Source: Streptomyces sp. NRRL S-646
GTDB taxonomy: Bacteria > Actinomycetota > Actinomycetes > Streptomycetales > Streptomycetaceae
Length of the DNA: 64,000 nucleotides
Assembly: GCF_000720765.1 (NCBI RefSeq)
Contig: NZ_JODC01000009.1
Coordinates: forward strand, 434,001-498,000
Direction of reading: 5' to 3'
Positions 1 through 9,574 of the stretch are shown here, one piece after another. A program made the translations under genes and the position numbers. A model generated the notes under the pieces. It did not search any database and was not told the origin of the DNA. It saw only the letters and a list, made by a program, of their open reading frames with translations. Each line of letters begins with the position of its first letter. Positions within the stretch are counted from its first letter, which is position 1.

Positions 1-581
1 GGGCGTACCGCCAACGCCCTTGCTATGCACAGGCGCTGCTGCTGGCCGCCGGAGAGCGCGCCGCCGGGCTTGCGGAGGCGGTCGTGGACCTCCTTCCACA
101 GGCCGGCGCGGGTCAGGGACTCCTCCACGACCTCGTCCCTCTCGCGGCGGCTCACGCGCGTTCCCGTCAGGCGCAGGCCCGCCACCACGTTGTCGTAGAT
201 CGACATCGCCGGGAAGGGGTTCGGCTTCTGGAAGACCATGCCGATGAGGCGGCGGGCGTCCGTCAGACGCCAGGACGGGTCGTAGATGTCCTCGCCCTCG
301 AAGAGCACCTCGCCGCCGAACTGCGCGGCCGGGATCAGCTCGTGCATGCGGTTGAGGGTGCGCAGGAACGTCGACTTGCCGCAGCCGGACGGGCCGATCA
401 GGGCGGTCACCCGGCCCGCGGGCATGGTCAGCGACACCCGGCTGAGCACCTGGTGGCTGCCGAACCAGGCGGAGACCGCACGGGCCTCCAGAGTGGCGGG
501 ACGGGCGGTTTCCACCGCCGGCAGGACGATCGTGTCGGTCACGGTGTCGGTCACGTCGGTCACCTCAAGGGGAGCGGTCAC
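1..581 (-). CDS. pstB: Phosphate ABC transporter ATPase PstB, truncated at window edge
   Basis: Cytoplasmic ATPase that powers the PstCA phosphate channel. The visible 193 codons hold Walker [10 protein letters not shown] at about residues 63-71, the Q-loop FQKPNPFP near 116 and the ABC signature LSGGQQQR near 175; Walker B and the H-loop lie outside the window. The GTG start at 581 forms a GTGA overlap with the stop of the sortase-like gene, so translation is probably coupled. The first 30 residues are a Thr/Val/Asp-rich extension not usual for PstB (about 260 residues), so a later GTG could also serve. The FQKPNPFP motif is typical of PstB rather than of other importers. Confidence 0.93.
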   Translation of the reverse strand, partial: MTAPLEVTDVTDTVTDTIVLPAVETARPATLEARAVSAWFGSHQVLSRVSLTMPAGRVTALIGPSGCGKSTFLRTLNRMHELIPAAQFGGEVLFEGEDIYDPSWRLTDARRLIGMVFQKPNPFPAMSIYDNVVAGLRLTGTRVSRRERDEVVEESLTRAGLWKEVHDRLRKPGGALSGGQQQRLCIARALAVR

Positions 582-1468
582 AGCAGGTTGGGCAGGAGTT
601 CGGTGGTGCGGGTGGCGACCTGGAGGCCCAGGACCGCGACGACCGGCGCGAAGACGATCCAGGTCTGGTGGCGGCCCCACCGGTGCCAGGCCCACACGGC
701 GGCGACCGCGGCGAGCAGCAGCGCCTGCAGCCACATCACCAACGGCCACGGCACCCCGGAGGGGCGGGCCAGCGGCTCCTCGGAGCCGGGCAGCGTGCCG
801 GAGCGGATGACGGCCGCCGGGGTCTGGAACGGCGCGGAGACCAGGTCGGCGTCGACGCGCAGGACGCCGGCCGGCATGTAGCGGGGCCCGGTGGCGGTGA
901 CCAGGACCAGCCGGCCCTTGCCGGCGGCCACGGGGGCGGGGGCGGGGGAACCGGCCCGACGTATGTCGAGGACCTGGTACGTCGACCTGCCCTGCCCGGT
1001 GATCACGGTGAACCTGTCGCCCTCGGTGAGCGCGCCGAGCTTCCCGAAGGGGCCGCCGTAGGCCGCGGCACGGCCCATCAGCACGCTGGTGCCCGCCTGG
1101 CCGGGCATCGGGGTGTCCCGGCGGTGGCCCGGACCGTCGGTCAGCACCGAGGAGTCGGTGCCCTCCAGGACCACCTGGGTCATCCCCAGCCTGGGGACGT
1201 CCACGACGGCGACCGGGGTGCCCGGCGCGAGCAGCCGGCCCTGCTGGTCGGCCTGCGCCACCGGCGCGGTGCCCAGGGCGAGTTGGCTGCGCAGTTCGTC
1301 GAACGCGGCGTGCTGCGCGGAGTGTTCCTGGACGCCGCTGATGAGCAGCAGCTGTGCGGTGACGCCGAGCAGCAGCGCGGCCAGGCTCAGCAGGCCGCCC
1401 CGGGCGAGGTGGCGGACCACGGTGACGCTCCGGACGCGCGTGAGCGTGAGGGGTGGGGCGAGTGTCAC
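578..1468 (-). CDS. Sortase-fold membrane protein lacking catalytic residues
   Basis: A 296-residue protein with an N-terminal membrane segment (about 24-44), an extracellular sortase-like domain (about 85-215) and two C-terminal membrane segments (about 240-262 and 270-290). The fold is recognised from the strings [15 protein letters not shown] and [11 protein letters not shown], which line up with the class D/E sortase strings around the catalytic His and Cys. In active sortases these read GH and TLTTC; here His is Arg (MGRAAAYGG) and Cys is Ala (LVTATG), and the usual Arg of the RLVV strand is also missing. It therefore should not catalyse transpeptidation. It sits between a PstS-like gene and pstB and overlaps pstB by four bases, so a structural role in phosphate uptake is inferred. 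What it binds is unknown. Confidence 0.75.
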   Translation of the reverse strand: MTLAPPLTLTRVRSVTVVRHLARGGLLSLAALLLGVTAQLLLISGVQEHSAQHAAFDELRSQLALGTAPVAQADQQGRLLAPGTPVAVVDVPRLGMTQVVLEGTDSSVLTDGPGHRRDTPMPGQAGTSVLMGRAAAYGGPFGKLGALTEGDRFTVITGQGRSTYQVLDIRRAGSPAPAPVAAGKGRLVLVTATGPRYMPAGVLRVDADLVSAPFQTPAAVIRSGTLPGSEEPLARPSGVPWPLVMWLQALLLAAVAAVWAWHRWGRHQTWIVFAPVVAVLGLQVATRTTELLPNLL

Positions 1469-1497
1469 GGCGGCCCGCCTCCTTTGCTTGCGGTAGG

Positions 1498-1533
1498 GGG
1501 CTGCCGGGGAGTAGGGGCCCTCCCCGGCAGCCC
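1498..1533 (-). terminator. Hairpin between the PstS-like/Ig gene and the sortase-like gene
   Basis: A perfect 13-bp stem (arms 1498-1510 and 1521-1533) with a 10-base loop lies in the 78-base gap between two co-directional genes. It lacks a T-run, as is common in Streptomyces. It could partly terminate transcription and lower expression of the downstream sortase-like gene and pstB, or stabilise the upstream mRNA end. Confidence 0.6.
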
Positions 1534-1546
1534 GGTGGGAGATGGA

Positions 1547-3529
1547 TCAGGTGGACCTGATGGTGAAGTTCGCGCCGGTCTTGGCGTTCACCGTCGAGGA
1601 GCCCGTGTAGGTGGCGTGCAGGGTGTGCCTGCCGCGGCTCAGCTTCGGGAGGGTGATGGTCACCTTGCCGCCGCTCAGGGTGCCGGTGGCGATCACCCTG
1701 GTGCCGTCGTAGATCTTCACCGTGCCGGTCGGGGTGGTGCCGGTCGCGGTGACCTTCACGATGACCTTGGCGTGCGCGGTGTGGCTGACCGTGGTCGGCG
1801 CGGTGGTGCTGACGGACGCGGTCGCCTTGGTGACCTTGAGAGTGGCGGTGGCCGAGGACGCGTACAGCTTGGCGGCGCCCGCGTAGGAGACGCTCAGCGT
1901 GTGCGTGGCGACCTTGAGGTGGTTCGACAGGGCGACGGTGACCTTGCCGGAGGCGTCCAGGGTGCCGGTGCCGAGGACCGTGGCGCCCTCCTTCACGGTG
2001 ACCTTGCCGGCCGGGACGACACCGTGGCTGCCGGCGACGCTGACGGCGACCTTCGGGGCCTTGCCGTACGGGGTCGTGGCGACGGCCGCGGCCGTGGTGC
2101 TGTTGTACTTGACCGCGCCGGTCCAAGTGGCGTCCGTACCCAGGCCGTTGACGTTCGCGGCGGTCACGGAGGCGGTGTAGGTGCCGAGGGCCAGACCGGT
2201 GAAGCTGTACGAGGTCGTGGTCGCCGGGACGTCCTTGGTGGCGACGACACCGCCGTCCGCGTCCTTCAGCGTGACGCGGTAGTCGGTGACCGGGTTGGCG
2301 GGCGCCGGGCTCGCGGGGGTCCAGCCGAGCTTGAGGCTCGCGTCGCCAGGAGTGGCCTTCAGGGTGGGGGCGCCCGGGGTGGCCGAGTTGGTGCCCGAGT
2401 CCTCCAGGCCGCCCTGCTTGGCGTGCTTGGCCAGGTTGATGGAGCCGTTGTACGACTCGTTCAGGAAGCCGAACGCCCCGATGGTCTGCTCGGAGCTGTC
2501 GGAGGCCAGGGCCGCGGCGTGGTCGCCGCTGGTGACGAAGACGTCGTAGAGGTCCTTGTCGAAGAAGATGCTGGTCGGGTCGATGGCCCGGGTCGGGACG
2601 ACGTTGTAGACGTCGCGGCCGAAGGTGGAGTTCTCGAAGTAGGCGGAGGCCGGGGCGAGCTTGCCGTTGACCTTGGTCACCGGGCTGGTGGCGCCGGTCT
2701 GGTTGGGCAGCTGGACGTCGGCCAGGTGGGCGCCGGCGGCGATCGCGGTGGAGCTGTAGTCGGGGGCGACGCCGTTGTTCTGGGCGATCCAGCTGCCCAC
2801 GGAGAACGGTACGAGGCTGCCGTCCTCGGTGAGCGCGGCGTTCGCCTGGTTCTCCTGGACGGTCGGCAGGGTCGTGTCGACCGTGTTCGTGTTCAGGCCG
2901 ATCGCGTTGAGGAAGAACTTGCGGGTGCCGGATTCGGCCTGCGGGAGGACCGGGTGCAGGGTCTGGCCGTTCAGCGTGCGCACGCCGCCGGCCTTGTAGA
3001 TGTCGTGCAGCTGGTCGGCCGTCAGGCTGTCCAGACCGGAGCCGCGGACCGCGACACCGACGGCGTCCCGCGCGAACGGGATGTAGGTCAGGGCGGTGCC
3101 GGAGACCGTCGGGCCACTGGAGGAGCGGGCGAAGTCGACCTGGCCCTTGACGGCGACACCCTGGCCGTTGGGGTACATGTTGCCGTCCAGCGACGCGCTG
3201 AGCGCCTGCCGGCCCGCGCCGGAACCGTTGGGGCGGTTGAAGGACGTGCCGCCCGAGCGGGTCTGGATGGTGGCCGAGCCGATCGCGTCGTACGAGGCGA
3301 CGCCCGCGCCGGACGCCGACTTCACGGCGGTGGCGGCGTAGCTGGTGCCGTTGACGGTGTCCCCGGCCAGGGCGTTCAGCACGTCCTGGGTGGTGTCGGA
3401 GCCCACGCCGACCAGCTGGCGGAAGGTCCCCGCGGGGGTGGGGTCGGCGTACGCCGGGCTCGACAGAGCCAGGCCGCCGGCCACCACGGCGGCGGCGACC
3501 AGCGCCGCCGTAGAGCGCGTTCTGCGCAT
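1547..3529 (-). CDS. Secreted PstS-like protein with Fn3 and Ig-like repeats
   Basis: A 660-residue exported protein. Residues 1-28 are a signal peptide ending near AYA. Residues about 30-395 resemble a phosphate-binding periplasmic-type fold: [14 protein letters not shown] near the start and a [10 protein letters not shown] string that resembles the phosphate-loop region of PstS. Then come an Fn3-like module (about 405-500) and two Ig-like modules (about 510-660) rich in Thr, Val and Lys. No lipobox, LPXTG or C-terminal membrane segment is visible, so it is probably released or held by the wall. It is the third binding-protein-type gene of the pst locus and is set apart from the upstream genes by a hairpin and a repeat region, so it may have its own promoter. 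Phosphate binding is inferred, not shown. Confidence 0.8.
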   Translation of the reverse strand: MRRTRSTAALVAAAVVAGGLALSSPAYADPTPAGTFRQLVGVGSDTTQDVLNALAGDTVNGTSYAATAVKSASGAGVASYDAIGSATIQTRSGGTSFNRPNGSGAGRQALSASLDGNMYPNGQGVAVKGQVDFARSSSGPTVSGTALTYIPFARDAVGVAVRGSGLDSLTADQLHDIYKAGGVRTLNGQTLHPVLPQAESGTRKFFLNAIGLNTNTVDTTLPTVQENQANAALTEDGSLVPFSVGSWIAQNNGVAPDYSSTAIAAGAHLADVQLPNQTGATSPVTKVNGKLAPASAYFENSTFGRDVYNVVPTRAIDPTSIFFDKDLYDVFVTSGDHAAALASDSSEQTIGAFGFLNESYNGSINLAKHAKQGGLEDSGTNSATPGAPTLKATPGDASLKLGWTPASPAPANPVTDYRVTLKDADGGVVATKDVPATTTSYSFTGLALGTYTASVTAANVNGLGTDATWTGAVKYNSTTAAAVATTPYGKAPKVAVSVAGSHGVVPAGKVTVKEGATVLGTGTLDASGKVTVALSNHLKVATHTLSVSYAGAAKLYASSATATLKVTKATASVSTTAPTTVSHTAHAKVIVKVTATGTTPTGTVKIYDGTRVIATGTLSGGKVTITLPKLSRGRHTLHATYTGSSTVNAKTGANFTIRST

Positions 3530-3578
3530 CGAGAATCTCCGTGACTGTGCGAAGGGGTGGATCTGGCAGGGTGGTACG

Positions 3579-3615
3579 GGCCGTCCGCCCCGACTGCCTT
3601 TCGGGGCGGACGGCC
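3579..3615 (-). terminator. 15-bp perfect hairpin upstream of the PstS-like/Ig gene
   Basis: Arms 3579-3593 and 3601-3615 pair perfectly around a seven-base loop. It lies 50 bases upstream of the ATG at 3529 and downstream of the 869-residue gene, so it can end transcription of pstC-A-S and the following gene, or act in the leader of the PstS-like/Ig gene. Confidence 0.6.
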
Positions 3616-3639
3616 GTCTGTGGGAGCACGGGCCCGCGG

Positions 3640-3890
3640 GGGCTCGGCTCGATCGGGTGGGCCTTGCGGGACTCGGCTCGGTGGAGCGCGCGACCTTTGG
3701 GGCTCGGGTGGGCCCTGCGCGGGTCTCGGCTTGGTGGGGCGCGGGTCCTGTGGGGCTCGGTTGGGTCGGGTGGGCCCTGCGGGATCCGGCTCGGTGGGGC
3801 GCGGGTCCTGCGGGGGCTTGGCTGGGAGGGATGTGGGGCCTTGCGGGATCCGGCCTGATGGGGCGCGGGTCCTGTGGGGCATCGGCACCG
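3640..3890. repeat. Degenerate GC-rich tandem repeat, period about 51-65 bp
   Basis: The string GGGGCGCGGGTCCTG recurs at 3736, 3796 and 3860, and GGGCC-TGCGGGA-type strings recur near 3660, 3711, 3771 and 3836, giving about four to five imperfect units. The open frames across it (for example the Gly/Leu/Trp-rich ones on the plus strand) are repeat artefacts. No gene is seen in 3616-3998. Confidence 0.7.
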
Positions 3891-3998
3891 CTCAGGGCTC
3901 GGCGCCGAGGGCGGGAAGCGGGCGGGCGACGGCGGGTGCGCGTGGCCCTGGCGCCCCGGCTCCCGGGAGGTGCGCGGGCCTGGGGCCTGGCACGACCC

Positions 3999-6608
3999 TC
4001 ACCCCCGGCCCGGCGGTAGCAGCCGCAGCCGTTCCGGGAGGGTGAGTTCCGGCACGAGGGTCAGCGTGCGGCCGCCTGGCAGCGGTACCCGCAGCGGCAG
4101 CCGGGCGCGGCTGCCGCCCGCGAAGGGGGCGCCCGCGCCGGCCACCGCGCCGAGGGCGGCGCCGACGGGGACCGCGTACCGCAGGGGGTTCGCCGGGTCG
4201 GCGGGGGTGTTGCCGGCCGCCGTGGTCTGGACGGCCTTGCCGCCGTCGTACGACGCCTGCGCGCTCGGCGTGGCACTCGCGCCCGCGCCGCCGGGGCCGC
4301 CGGTCGTCGTACCGCCTCCGGAGGAGCCGGAGCCGGCCGTGGCCGCGCCGCCGCCGCCGTCGCCGCCGGTCGAGCCCCCCGAGGATCCGGAACCGCCCGC
4401 CGTGGAGCCGCCCTTGTAGTGCAGCAGGGCGTCGGCGGCGTGCGCCGTGCGTGCGCGCAGCTCCGCCGACAGCGGGGCGTACCCCGTCGGCAGGCGGCCC
4501 GGGTCGGCGCCCGTGACCTGGCCGCTGCCGGCCGCGTACCGCAGCAGGGCCGCGTAGCCCTTCCGTGCGGCGGCATCCAGCCCGGCGGGGCGGACGGCCG
4601 CGTACACCAGCTGGGCCAGCGGGTAGGCGCCCTTCGCCTTGGCGTTCGCCGGGGTGATCTCGGCGACGCCCTTGCCGGAGGCGCTCTTCGCGGCCGTGGT
4701 GAGGGCGGCGGCCGTAGGGGCCACGAACCTGCCGGCCGAGTTCAGCAGGCGGGCGGTCTGGAGGCCGTACCGGGCGGCCGAGGCCGCGTCGGTGACCGTG
4801 ATCATGAATCGGGAGCCGACGGTCTGCGGGCCGGGTGCCTTGTACGCGGGCGGGCTGGCCAGCGGGTCCCAGGTCGCCTTCCACAGGCTGTCGGCGCGCA
4901 GCGTGTGCAGGGCGCCCGCGTGCATGTCCGGTACGTACGGGTGGAAGTCGATCATGCACTGCTTCTCGGTGGCCCCGGTGCCCGGCGGGATCGTGCACCA
5001 GGGGTCGCTCTTCGGGTACGTGTCGGTGTTCGCCGGGTCGAAGGGGAACCCGGTCGGGTTCAGGTCCGCGTTGGTGGAGAAGTACGGGTCGACCCGCATC
5101 CCCCAGTCGTCGGACACCCCCGCGAGGAAGTTGCGGGCGTCCTTGTCGGCGACGATCCACTGCCACACCGCGCGCGCCGAGTCACTGTGACCGAGCGAGG
5201 TGAGCAGATCGGTGTCGGTGGCCGGTGTCTCGGCGACCGACAGCTCGGCGAACTCCGGGTTGAGCGCGATGAATTCCGGGTCGCTCGCCAGACCCGCCGG
5301 GTTGTTCCTCGCCCAGCCGTAGCCCTTGGCCGCCGTGGAGCCGACCACCGCTCCCCAGGGGGAGCTGCGGTAGGACTCGGTGAGCAGCTTGGCGACCAGA
5401 CGGGGATTGAGGTCGATGGACCGCACCCGGCTCCCGGCGAGCTTCCGCGTGGCCTCCGAGGCCCCGGCCTTCGGTCTGCGTTCGATGTTGAAGCCGATGA
5501 CCGTGCCGGACAGCGCGGTCGGAGCGTAGACGGTCGTGTCGCTCGGCGCGGTCGTGCCCGCGTCGGCGCCGAGCGCCCGGGTGGTGAAGGCGAGTCCGGA
5601 GGAACCGTCGTTGATCAGCCGGGCCCGGGTGTCCGGCTCGCCGAGCTCGGTGTAGCCGTACACCTTGCCGCTCGGGCACAGGGCCGCCTGCCAGCTGGTC
5701 ATCGCGTCGGCGGCCAACTCGCTGCCGGTGGTGGGGCGTTCGTCGGAGCCGAGCGCGCAGTTGGAGCCGACCGAGTTGAACTGCAGCGGGATCGCGATGC
5801 GGTTCTTCCAGTTGCTGGAGGAGACCGGGGAGCCCGCGTTGACCTGGGACTGGTCGGCGTACGGCTTGCCGTCGAGGTCGAGGTGGCCCTGCGGGACGAT
5901 CACCAGCCAGCAGGAGCGGGGCCGCGTGACGCCGTTCGTCGTCACGGGCACGCCGCAGCCCAGGTGCGGGGCCTCGTTGGCGGTCTGCACCTCGAAGTTC
6001 TCCCAGCCGTTGCCGTCGGCACCGGTGCGGGCGAAGTCGATCTCGTTGGTGGTGTTGCGGTTGAAGTACGGGTTGTTCTGGGTGTTGGAGGTGACGGTGG
6101 CCCCGCTGACCGGCTTGAAGGGGACCTCGCCGGGCGCGTTCGGGTTGGTCGCCCCGTACCGGTTGTCCTGCCCGTAGTTGGTGGGGTCGGCGCTGTAGAA
6201 GACCTTGCGGGTGTCGTCGTAGTCGTTGCCGGGCCAACTGCCCCGGTCGGTGGTCGGGGAGGCGCCGTACTGGCACTGGGTGCGCGGCGGCCCGGGGTTG
6301 GACGGGACCGTGCCGTCGTCGTCGCCCCAGCACTGCATGATCTGCACGAAGTCGGTGTCGAACAGGGTGCCCGCGAAGGTGGTCGCGGTGCCGCCGCTCC
6401 AGGAGACCCGGATCGCCTGGCTGGTGAGATGCGTGGTCTGGTCGACCGTGAACTTCATGTCCTTGAACTCACCGCGCCCGGGGACCGTGACGGCGGAGGT
6501 GGTGGCGGCCGTCGCGGGCGGCGCGGACTGGGCGACCGCGAACCCGGCGAGCGCGCCGACGGTGGCGCCGGCGACGCCCCGCAGCAGCAGACGTCGTATC
6601 CGGTTCAT
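3999..6608 (-). CDS. Large secreted binding-protein-like protein of the pst locus
   Basis: An 869-residue exported protein starting at the ATG that overlaps the pstS stop (ATGA). Residues 1-35 are a signal peptide with an RRLLLR start. The body contains several Cys pairs (CWGDDDG, CWLVIVPQG, CPSGKVYGY) and strings such as GSSGLAFTTRAL and DFARTGADG that recall binding-protein folds. Near the C-terminus (about 735-790) is a Gly/Ser-rich linker, then a weak hydrophobic segment (RYAVPVGAALGAVAGAGAP) and a Pro/Leu/Arg-rich tail. It is about twice the length of PstS. Its place directly after pstS in an overlapping gene string says it acts with phosphate capture at the cell surface; the precise function is not known. 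Confidence 0.75.
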   Translation of the reverse strand: MNRIRRLLLRGVAGATVGALAGFAVAQSAPPATAATTSAVTVPGRGEFKDMKFTVDQTTHLTSQAIRVSWSGGTATTFAGTLFDTDFVQIMQCWGDDDGTVPSNPGPPRTQCQYGASPTTDRGSWPGNDYDDTRKVFYSADPTNYGQDNRYGATNPNAPGEVPFKPVSGATVTSNTQNNPYFNRNTTNEIDFARTGADGNGWENFEVQTANEAPHLGCGVPVTTNGVTRPRSCWLVIVPQGHLDLDGKPYADQSQVNAGSPVSSSNWKNRIAIPLQFNSVGSNCALGSDERPTTGSELAADAMTSWQAALCPSGKVYGYTELGEPDTRARLINDGSSGLAFTTRALGADAGTTAPSDTTVYAPTALSGTVIGFNIERRPKAGASEATRKLAGSRVRSIDLNPRLVAKLLTESYRSSPWGAVVGSTAAKGYGWARNNPAGLASDPEFIALNPEFAELSVAETPATDTDLLTSLGHSDSARAVWQWIVADKDARNFLAGVSDDWGMRVDPYFSTNADLNPTGFPFDPANTDTYPKSDPWCTIPPGTGATEKQCMIDFHPYVPDMHAGALHTLRADSLWKATWDPLASPPAYKAPGPQTVGSRFMITVTDAASAARYGLQTARLLNSAGRFVAPTAAALTTAAKSASGKGVAEITPANAKAKGAYPLAQLVYAAVRPAGLDAAARKGYAALLRYAAGSGQVTGADPGRLPTGYAPLSAELRARTAHAADALLHYKGGSTAGGSGSSGGSTGGDGGGGAATAGSGSSGGGTTTGGPGGAGASATPSAQASYDGGKAVQTTAAGNTPADPANPLRYAVPVGAALGAVAGAGAPFAGGSRARLPLRVPLPGGRTLTLVPELTLPERLRLLPPGRG

Positions 6609-8266
6609 CGCGAACTCCCGTCCGAGGCACGGCTGATGAGGCGCGAGACCAGCGAGGGCAGCAGGATCAGCCCGAGGACCAGGAACGCGGCCAGCACCAT
6701 CAGCGTCTGGGTGCTCGTCCAGCCGTGCCCGGCGGCGACCGCGACCGGCTGTGCCAGCGCGACGGTGCCGCCCGCGGCCGCGGAGCCGCTGCCCCCGCCG
6801 GCGGCGGACAGGGCCTGGCCGGTGTCCGGGTCGACGGAGGGCTGCCCGCTGCCGCCCGCGCCGCCACCCGCTGCCGTACCGCCGCCGCCCGCCGCACCGC
6901 CGGACGCGCCGCCCGAGGCCGACCCCGACCCGCCCGAAGAGCCCCCCGAACCCCCGCTGCCGCTCCCCGACTTGGCGCCCCCGCTGCCCGTAGTGCAGGG
7001 CGCGGCGCCCTTCTTGTCGCAGGCCGCCGGGTAGGGGGCCGTCTCGGCCAGCTTGTTGCGGCCGCTTGCGGTGAAGGTCGGGTTGTTGCAGCCCTTGATG
7101 TTGATGTTCTGCGTCTGCACGCCCGGAATCCGGCGGATCTGGTCGAACCCGGCCTGTACGAGGTTGATCGGCAGCGGCGAGTAGCCGAGGTCCGGCGCCT
7201 GCTGCTGGCCCTGGCACATGAAGTAGTACGAGAACGCGCCGAGCGTCTTGCCCTTGGCCTTGGTGAAGGTGCCCTGCACCTTCAGCGGCAGGATCATGTA
7301 CGAGTAGCTGGACAGCGGGTAGTTGCGCCGGTCGCTGTCGTTGTAGACGCCGTCGAGCTGCTGGGTGAGGTAGTCCGCCGAGCTCTTGTCGGTGTTGATC
7401 CTCGCCTTGAGCAGCGAGACCGCCACGTTCTTCGGGGTCGGCTCGGTGTAGTAGCCGGCGTGGTTGAGGATCTTGGCCACCGGATAGTGCGCGTTGAGGG
7501 CGTAGGAATAGTTGACGTAGCCGATCGCGCCCTCGCCGTAGTTCTGGGCGACATAGCCCGCCACGCCCAGGTCGCCGGACTGGGCGATCATGCCGGAGAC
7601 GGTCGGGTAGTACGAGGTCTGCCCGCACGCCCCCGAGCGGCCGACCCTGGCGCAGTACGCGTTCCACAGCGCCTTGTGCTGATTGGCCATCCACATCGTG
7701 AACTGCGCGGTGGATCCGGAGCCGTCCGAGCGGACCACGGGCACGATCGTGCGGTGCGGGAGCTGCATCCCGGGGTTGTCGGCCTTGATGGCCGGGTCGT
7801 CCCAGGTCTTGACCGCCCCGGTGAAGATCTTGGTGACGACGTCGCCGGACAGGCGCAGGTTGGTGACCCGCTTGCCGTTGACGGTCAGGTGGTACATGAA
7901 GACGGTGCCGCCCGCGACGATCGGCATGTAGGCGTACGAGCCCTGCGCGGGACGCTCGGCCGCGCTGCCGTCGGTGGGGTGGGTCTGGAAGGGGATGTCG
8001 GAGACCGCGAAGTCGACGGTGCCGGAGAGGAACTGGCGGCGGCCGTCCGAGGAACCGGTGCCGGCGTAGCTGATCCGCATGCCGTACTGGTTGACGGCGC
8101 GGCGCCACTCGTCGACGGCGTTCTCGGCCCAGGTGGAGCCGGCGCCGGCGATCGGGGTGTAGCTGTCGGCGGAGGCGCTCTGCGGGACGCCGACGACGGT
8201 GAGGGTGGTCAGTAGTGCGGCCAGGATGCCCAGCCGTCGCAGGGCGTTGATGACGAGGCTGGACAT
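6605..8266 (-). CDS. pstS: Phosphate-binding protein PstS with C-terminal membrane anchor
   Basis: Extracellular phosphate receptor of 553 residues. A signal peptide (1-33, ending SASA) is followed by the PstS fold: AGAGSTWAENA near residue 40, SGTVDFAVSDIPFQ and RSDGSGSTAQFTMW are the phosphate-contacting loops. Instead of a lipobox it has a Gly/Ser-rich spacer (about 440-500) and one C-terminal membrane segment (about 523-543, LMVLAAFLVLGLILLP) with a short basic tail. Classical Streptomyces PstS is a lipoprotein of about 370 residues, so this is an elongated, differently anchored version. The ATG overlaps the pstA stop as TGATG and its own stop overlaps the next ATG, so the genes are translationally coupled. 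Confidence 0.92.
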   Translation of the reverse strand: MSSLVINALRRLGILAALLTTLTVVGVPQSASADSYTPIAGAGSTWAENAVDEWRRAVNQYGMRISYAGTGSSDGRRQFLSGTVDFAVSDIPFQTHPTDGSAAERPAQGSYAYMPIVAGGTVFMYHLTVNGKRVTNLRLSGDVVTKIFTGAVKTWDDPAIKADNPGMQLPHRTIVPVVRSDGSGSTAQFTMWMANQHKALWNAYCARVGRSGACGQTSYYPTVSGMIAQSGDLGVAGYVAQNYGEGAIGYVNYSYALNAHYPVAKILNHAGYYTEPTPKNVAVSLLKARINTDKSSADYLTQQLDGVYNDSDRRNYPLSSYSYMILPLKVQGTFTKAKGKTLGAFSYYFMCQGQQQAPDLGYSPLPINLVQAGFDQIRRIPGVQTQNINIKGCNNPTFTASGRNKLAETAPYPAACDKKGAAPCTTGSGGAKSGSGSGGSGGSSGGSGSASGGASGGAAGGGGTAAGGGAGGSGQPSVDPDTGQALSAAGGGSGSAAAGGTVALAQPVAVAAGHGWTSTQTLMVLAAFLVLGLILLPSLVSRLISRASDGSSR

Positions 8267-9573
8267 CAGTGATGGTCGCCTTCGGGTTCGTTGTCGGGTG
8301 CGGGTTCGATGTGGCTGGTCGCGCTCTGCGGCGGAGCCGCTGATGGATGCAGCCCCGCGCCCCTGGGGGAGTTGGGCTCGCCGGCCTCGAAAAGCTGGAG
8401 GCCTGGTGCACGGAGGTCGGCGAAACGTTCGGCATCCCGGCGGGAGGCGCGAGCCGCCCTGCGCGCCTGCCGCTTGCTCTGGTGGCCCGGCCCCCGGCCG
8501 CCGATCACCCGGGCGATTGCGAACAGCACCAGGACCAGCGCCATCAGGACCGCGGCCGCGCCGAAGCCGCGGGCGATCATCGTGGGCTCGGGGGACCTGA
8601 CGAAGTTGAAGACGGCGAGCGGGAGGGAGACCATCGGGCCGTTCGTCGGATCGGCGTTGAGCGCCGCCGTGAACCCCGCGGTGAGCAGCACGGGCGAGGT
8701 CTCGCCGATGCCGCGTGCGGTGCCGAGGATGACGGCGGTGGCCAGGCCCGAGCGGGCGGTGGGGAGAACCACGTGCCACACGGTCCGCCAGCGCGGTGCA
8801 CCGAGCGCTTCCGCGGCCTCCGTCAGGGTGCCCGGCACCAGCCGCAGCACCACGTCCGCCGCCCGGATCACGATCGGCAGCATCATCACGCTGATCGCGA
8901 AGCCCGCCGCGAGTCCCGACTTCTGCATGCCGAGCCCGAGGATCCAGACCGCGTACACCATCAGGCCGGCGACGATCGACGGCAGCGCGGTCATCGCCTC
9001 GACGATCGTCCGTACGAAGCGGGAGAAGCGCCCGGGGATCTGGTTGAGGTAGACCGCGCAGGCCAGGCCCAGCGGCACGGTGATCGCCAGCGCGATCGTG
9101 ATCATGATGAGGGTGCCGAGCATGGCGTGCGCGATGCCGCCGTTGGTCAGCGGGTCGAGCGGGCCGGCCGCCTGCATGTCCTGGGTGAAGAAGTTGCCGT
9201 GCGGCAGGGCTTCCCGCCCGCGCCAGGCCGTGAAGCCGACGACCAGGGCGAGCGCGGTGAACAGCAGCCCGGCCGCCGTCCACAGCACGACCGTCATCAC
9301 CCGGTCCCGAACCGCCTGCCCGTTCTCCTCCAGGCCGGTCAGCACGGCGTACACGGCGAGGAAGGCGAGGTACGCGGTGACGGTGAAGCCCAACGCGCCG
9401 GAGAACGGGGCCAGTTCGCCGAACAGCAGCACCGCCACGCACAGGCCGGAGAGCGCCGCACCGCACAGGGACAGCACGCCCGAGCGGGTGGGGCCGCCGA
9501 TGCGGCGGGGGCGGTCGGGCGGCTGCACGGCAGCCGTCTCGGGGACGGCCGCGATCTCTTCCACGACGGTCAT
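8266..9573 (-). CDS. pstA: Phosphate ABC transporter permease PstA
   Basis: Inner-membrane half of the phosphate channel, 435 residues. The first 115 residues carry three extra membrane segments; the permease domain proper (about 150-360) has the ATPase-contact loop EAAEALGAPRWRT followed by TARGIGETSPVL, typical of PstA. A hydrophilic C-terminal tail of about 75 residues rich in Arg, Ala and Pro follows and is longer than usual. It lies one base downstream of pstC and overlaps pstS. Confidence 0.93.
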   Translation of the reverse strand: MTVVEEIAAVPETAAVQPPDRPRRIGGPTRSGVLSLCGAALSGLCVAVLLFGELAPFSGALGFTVTAYLAFLAVYAVLTGLEENGQAVRDRVMTVVLWTAAGLLFTALALVVGFTAWRGREALPHGNFFTQDMQAAGPLDPLTNGGIAHAMLGTLIMITIALAITVPLGLACAVYLNQIPGRFSRFVRTIVEAMTALPSIVAGLMVYAVWILGLGMQKSGLAAGFAISVMMLPIVIRAADVVLRLVPGTLTEAAEALGAPRWRTVWHVVLPTARSGLATAVILGTARGIGETSPVLLTAGFTAALNADPTNGPMVSLPLAVFNFVRSPEPTMIARGFGAAAVLMALVLVLFAIARVIGGRGPGHQSKRQARRAARASRRDAERFADLRAPGLQLFEAGEPNSPRGAGLHPSAAPPQSATSHIEPAPDNEPEGDHH

Positions 9574-9574
9574 C

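Noticed and set aside
668..3544. A 958-residue plus-strand open frame antisense to the sortase-like and PstS-like genes
   Set aside because: Gly/Arg/Val-rich sequence caused by high-GC codon bias on the other strand; no motif, and the minus-strand genes have signal peptides and domains.
6609..8435. Upstream extension of the 869-residue gene through the whole pstS gene
   Set aside because: The frame is open only by bias; pstS in the other frame has clear family motifs, and the ATG at 6608 starts a signal peptide.
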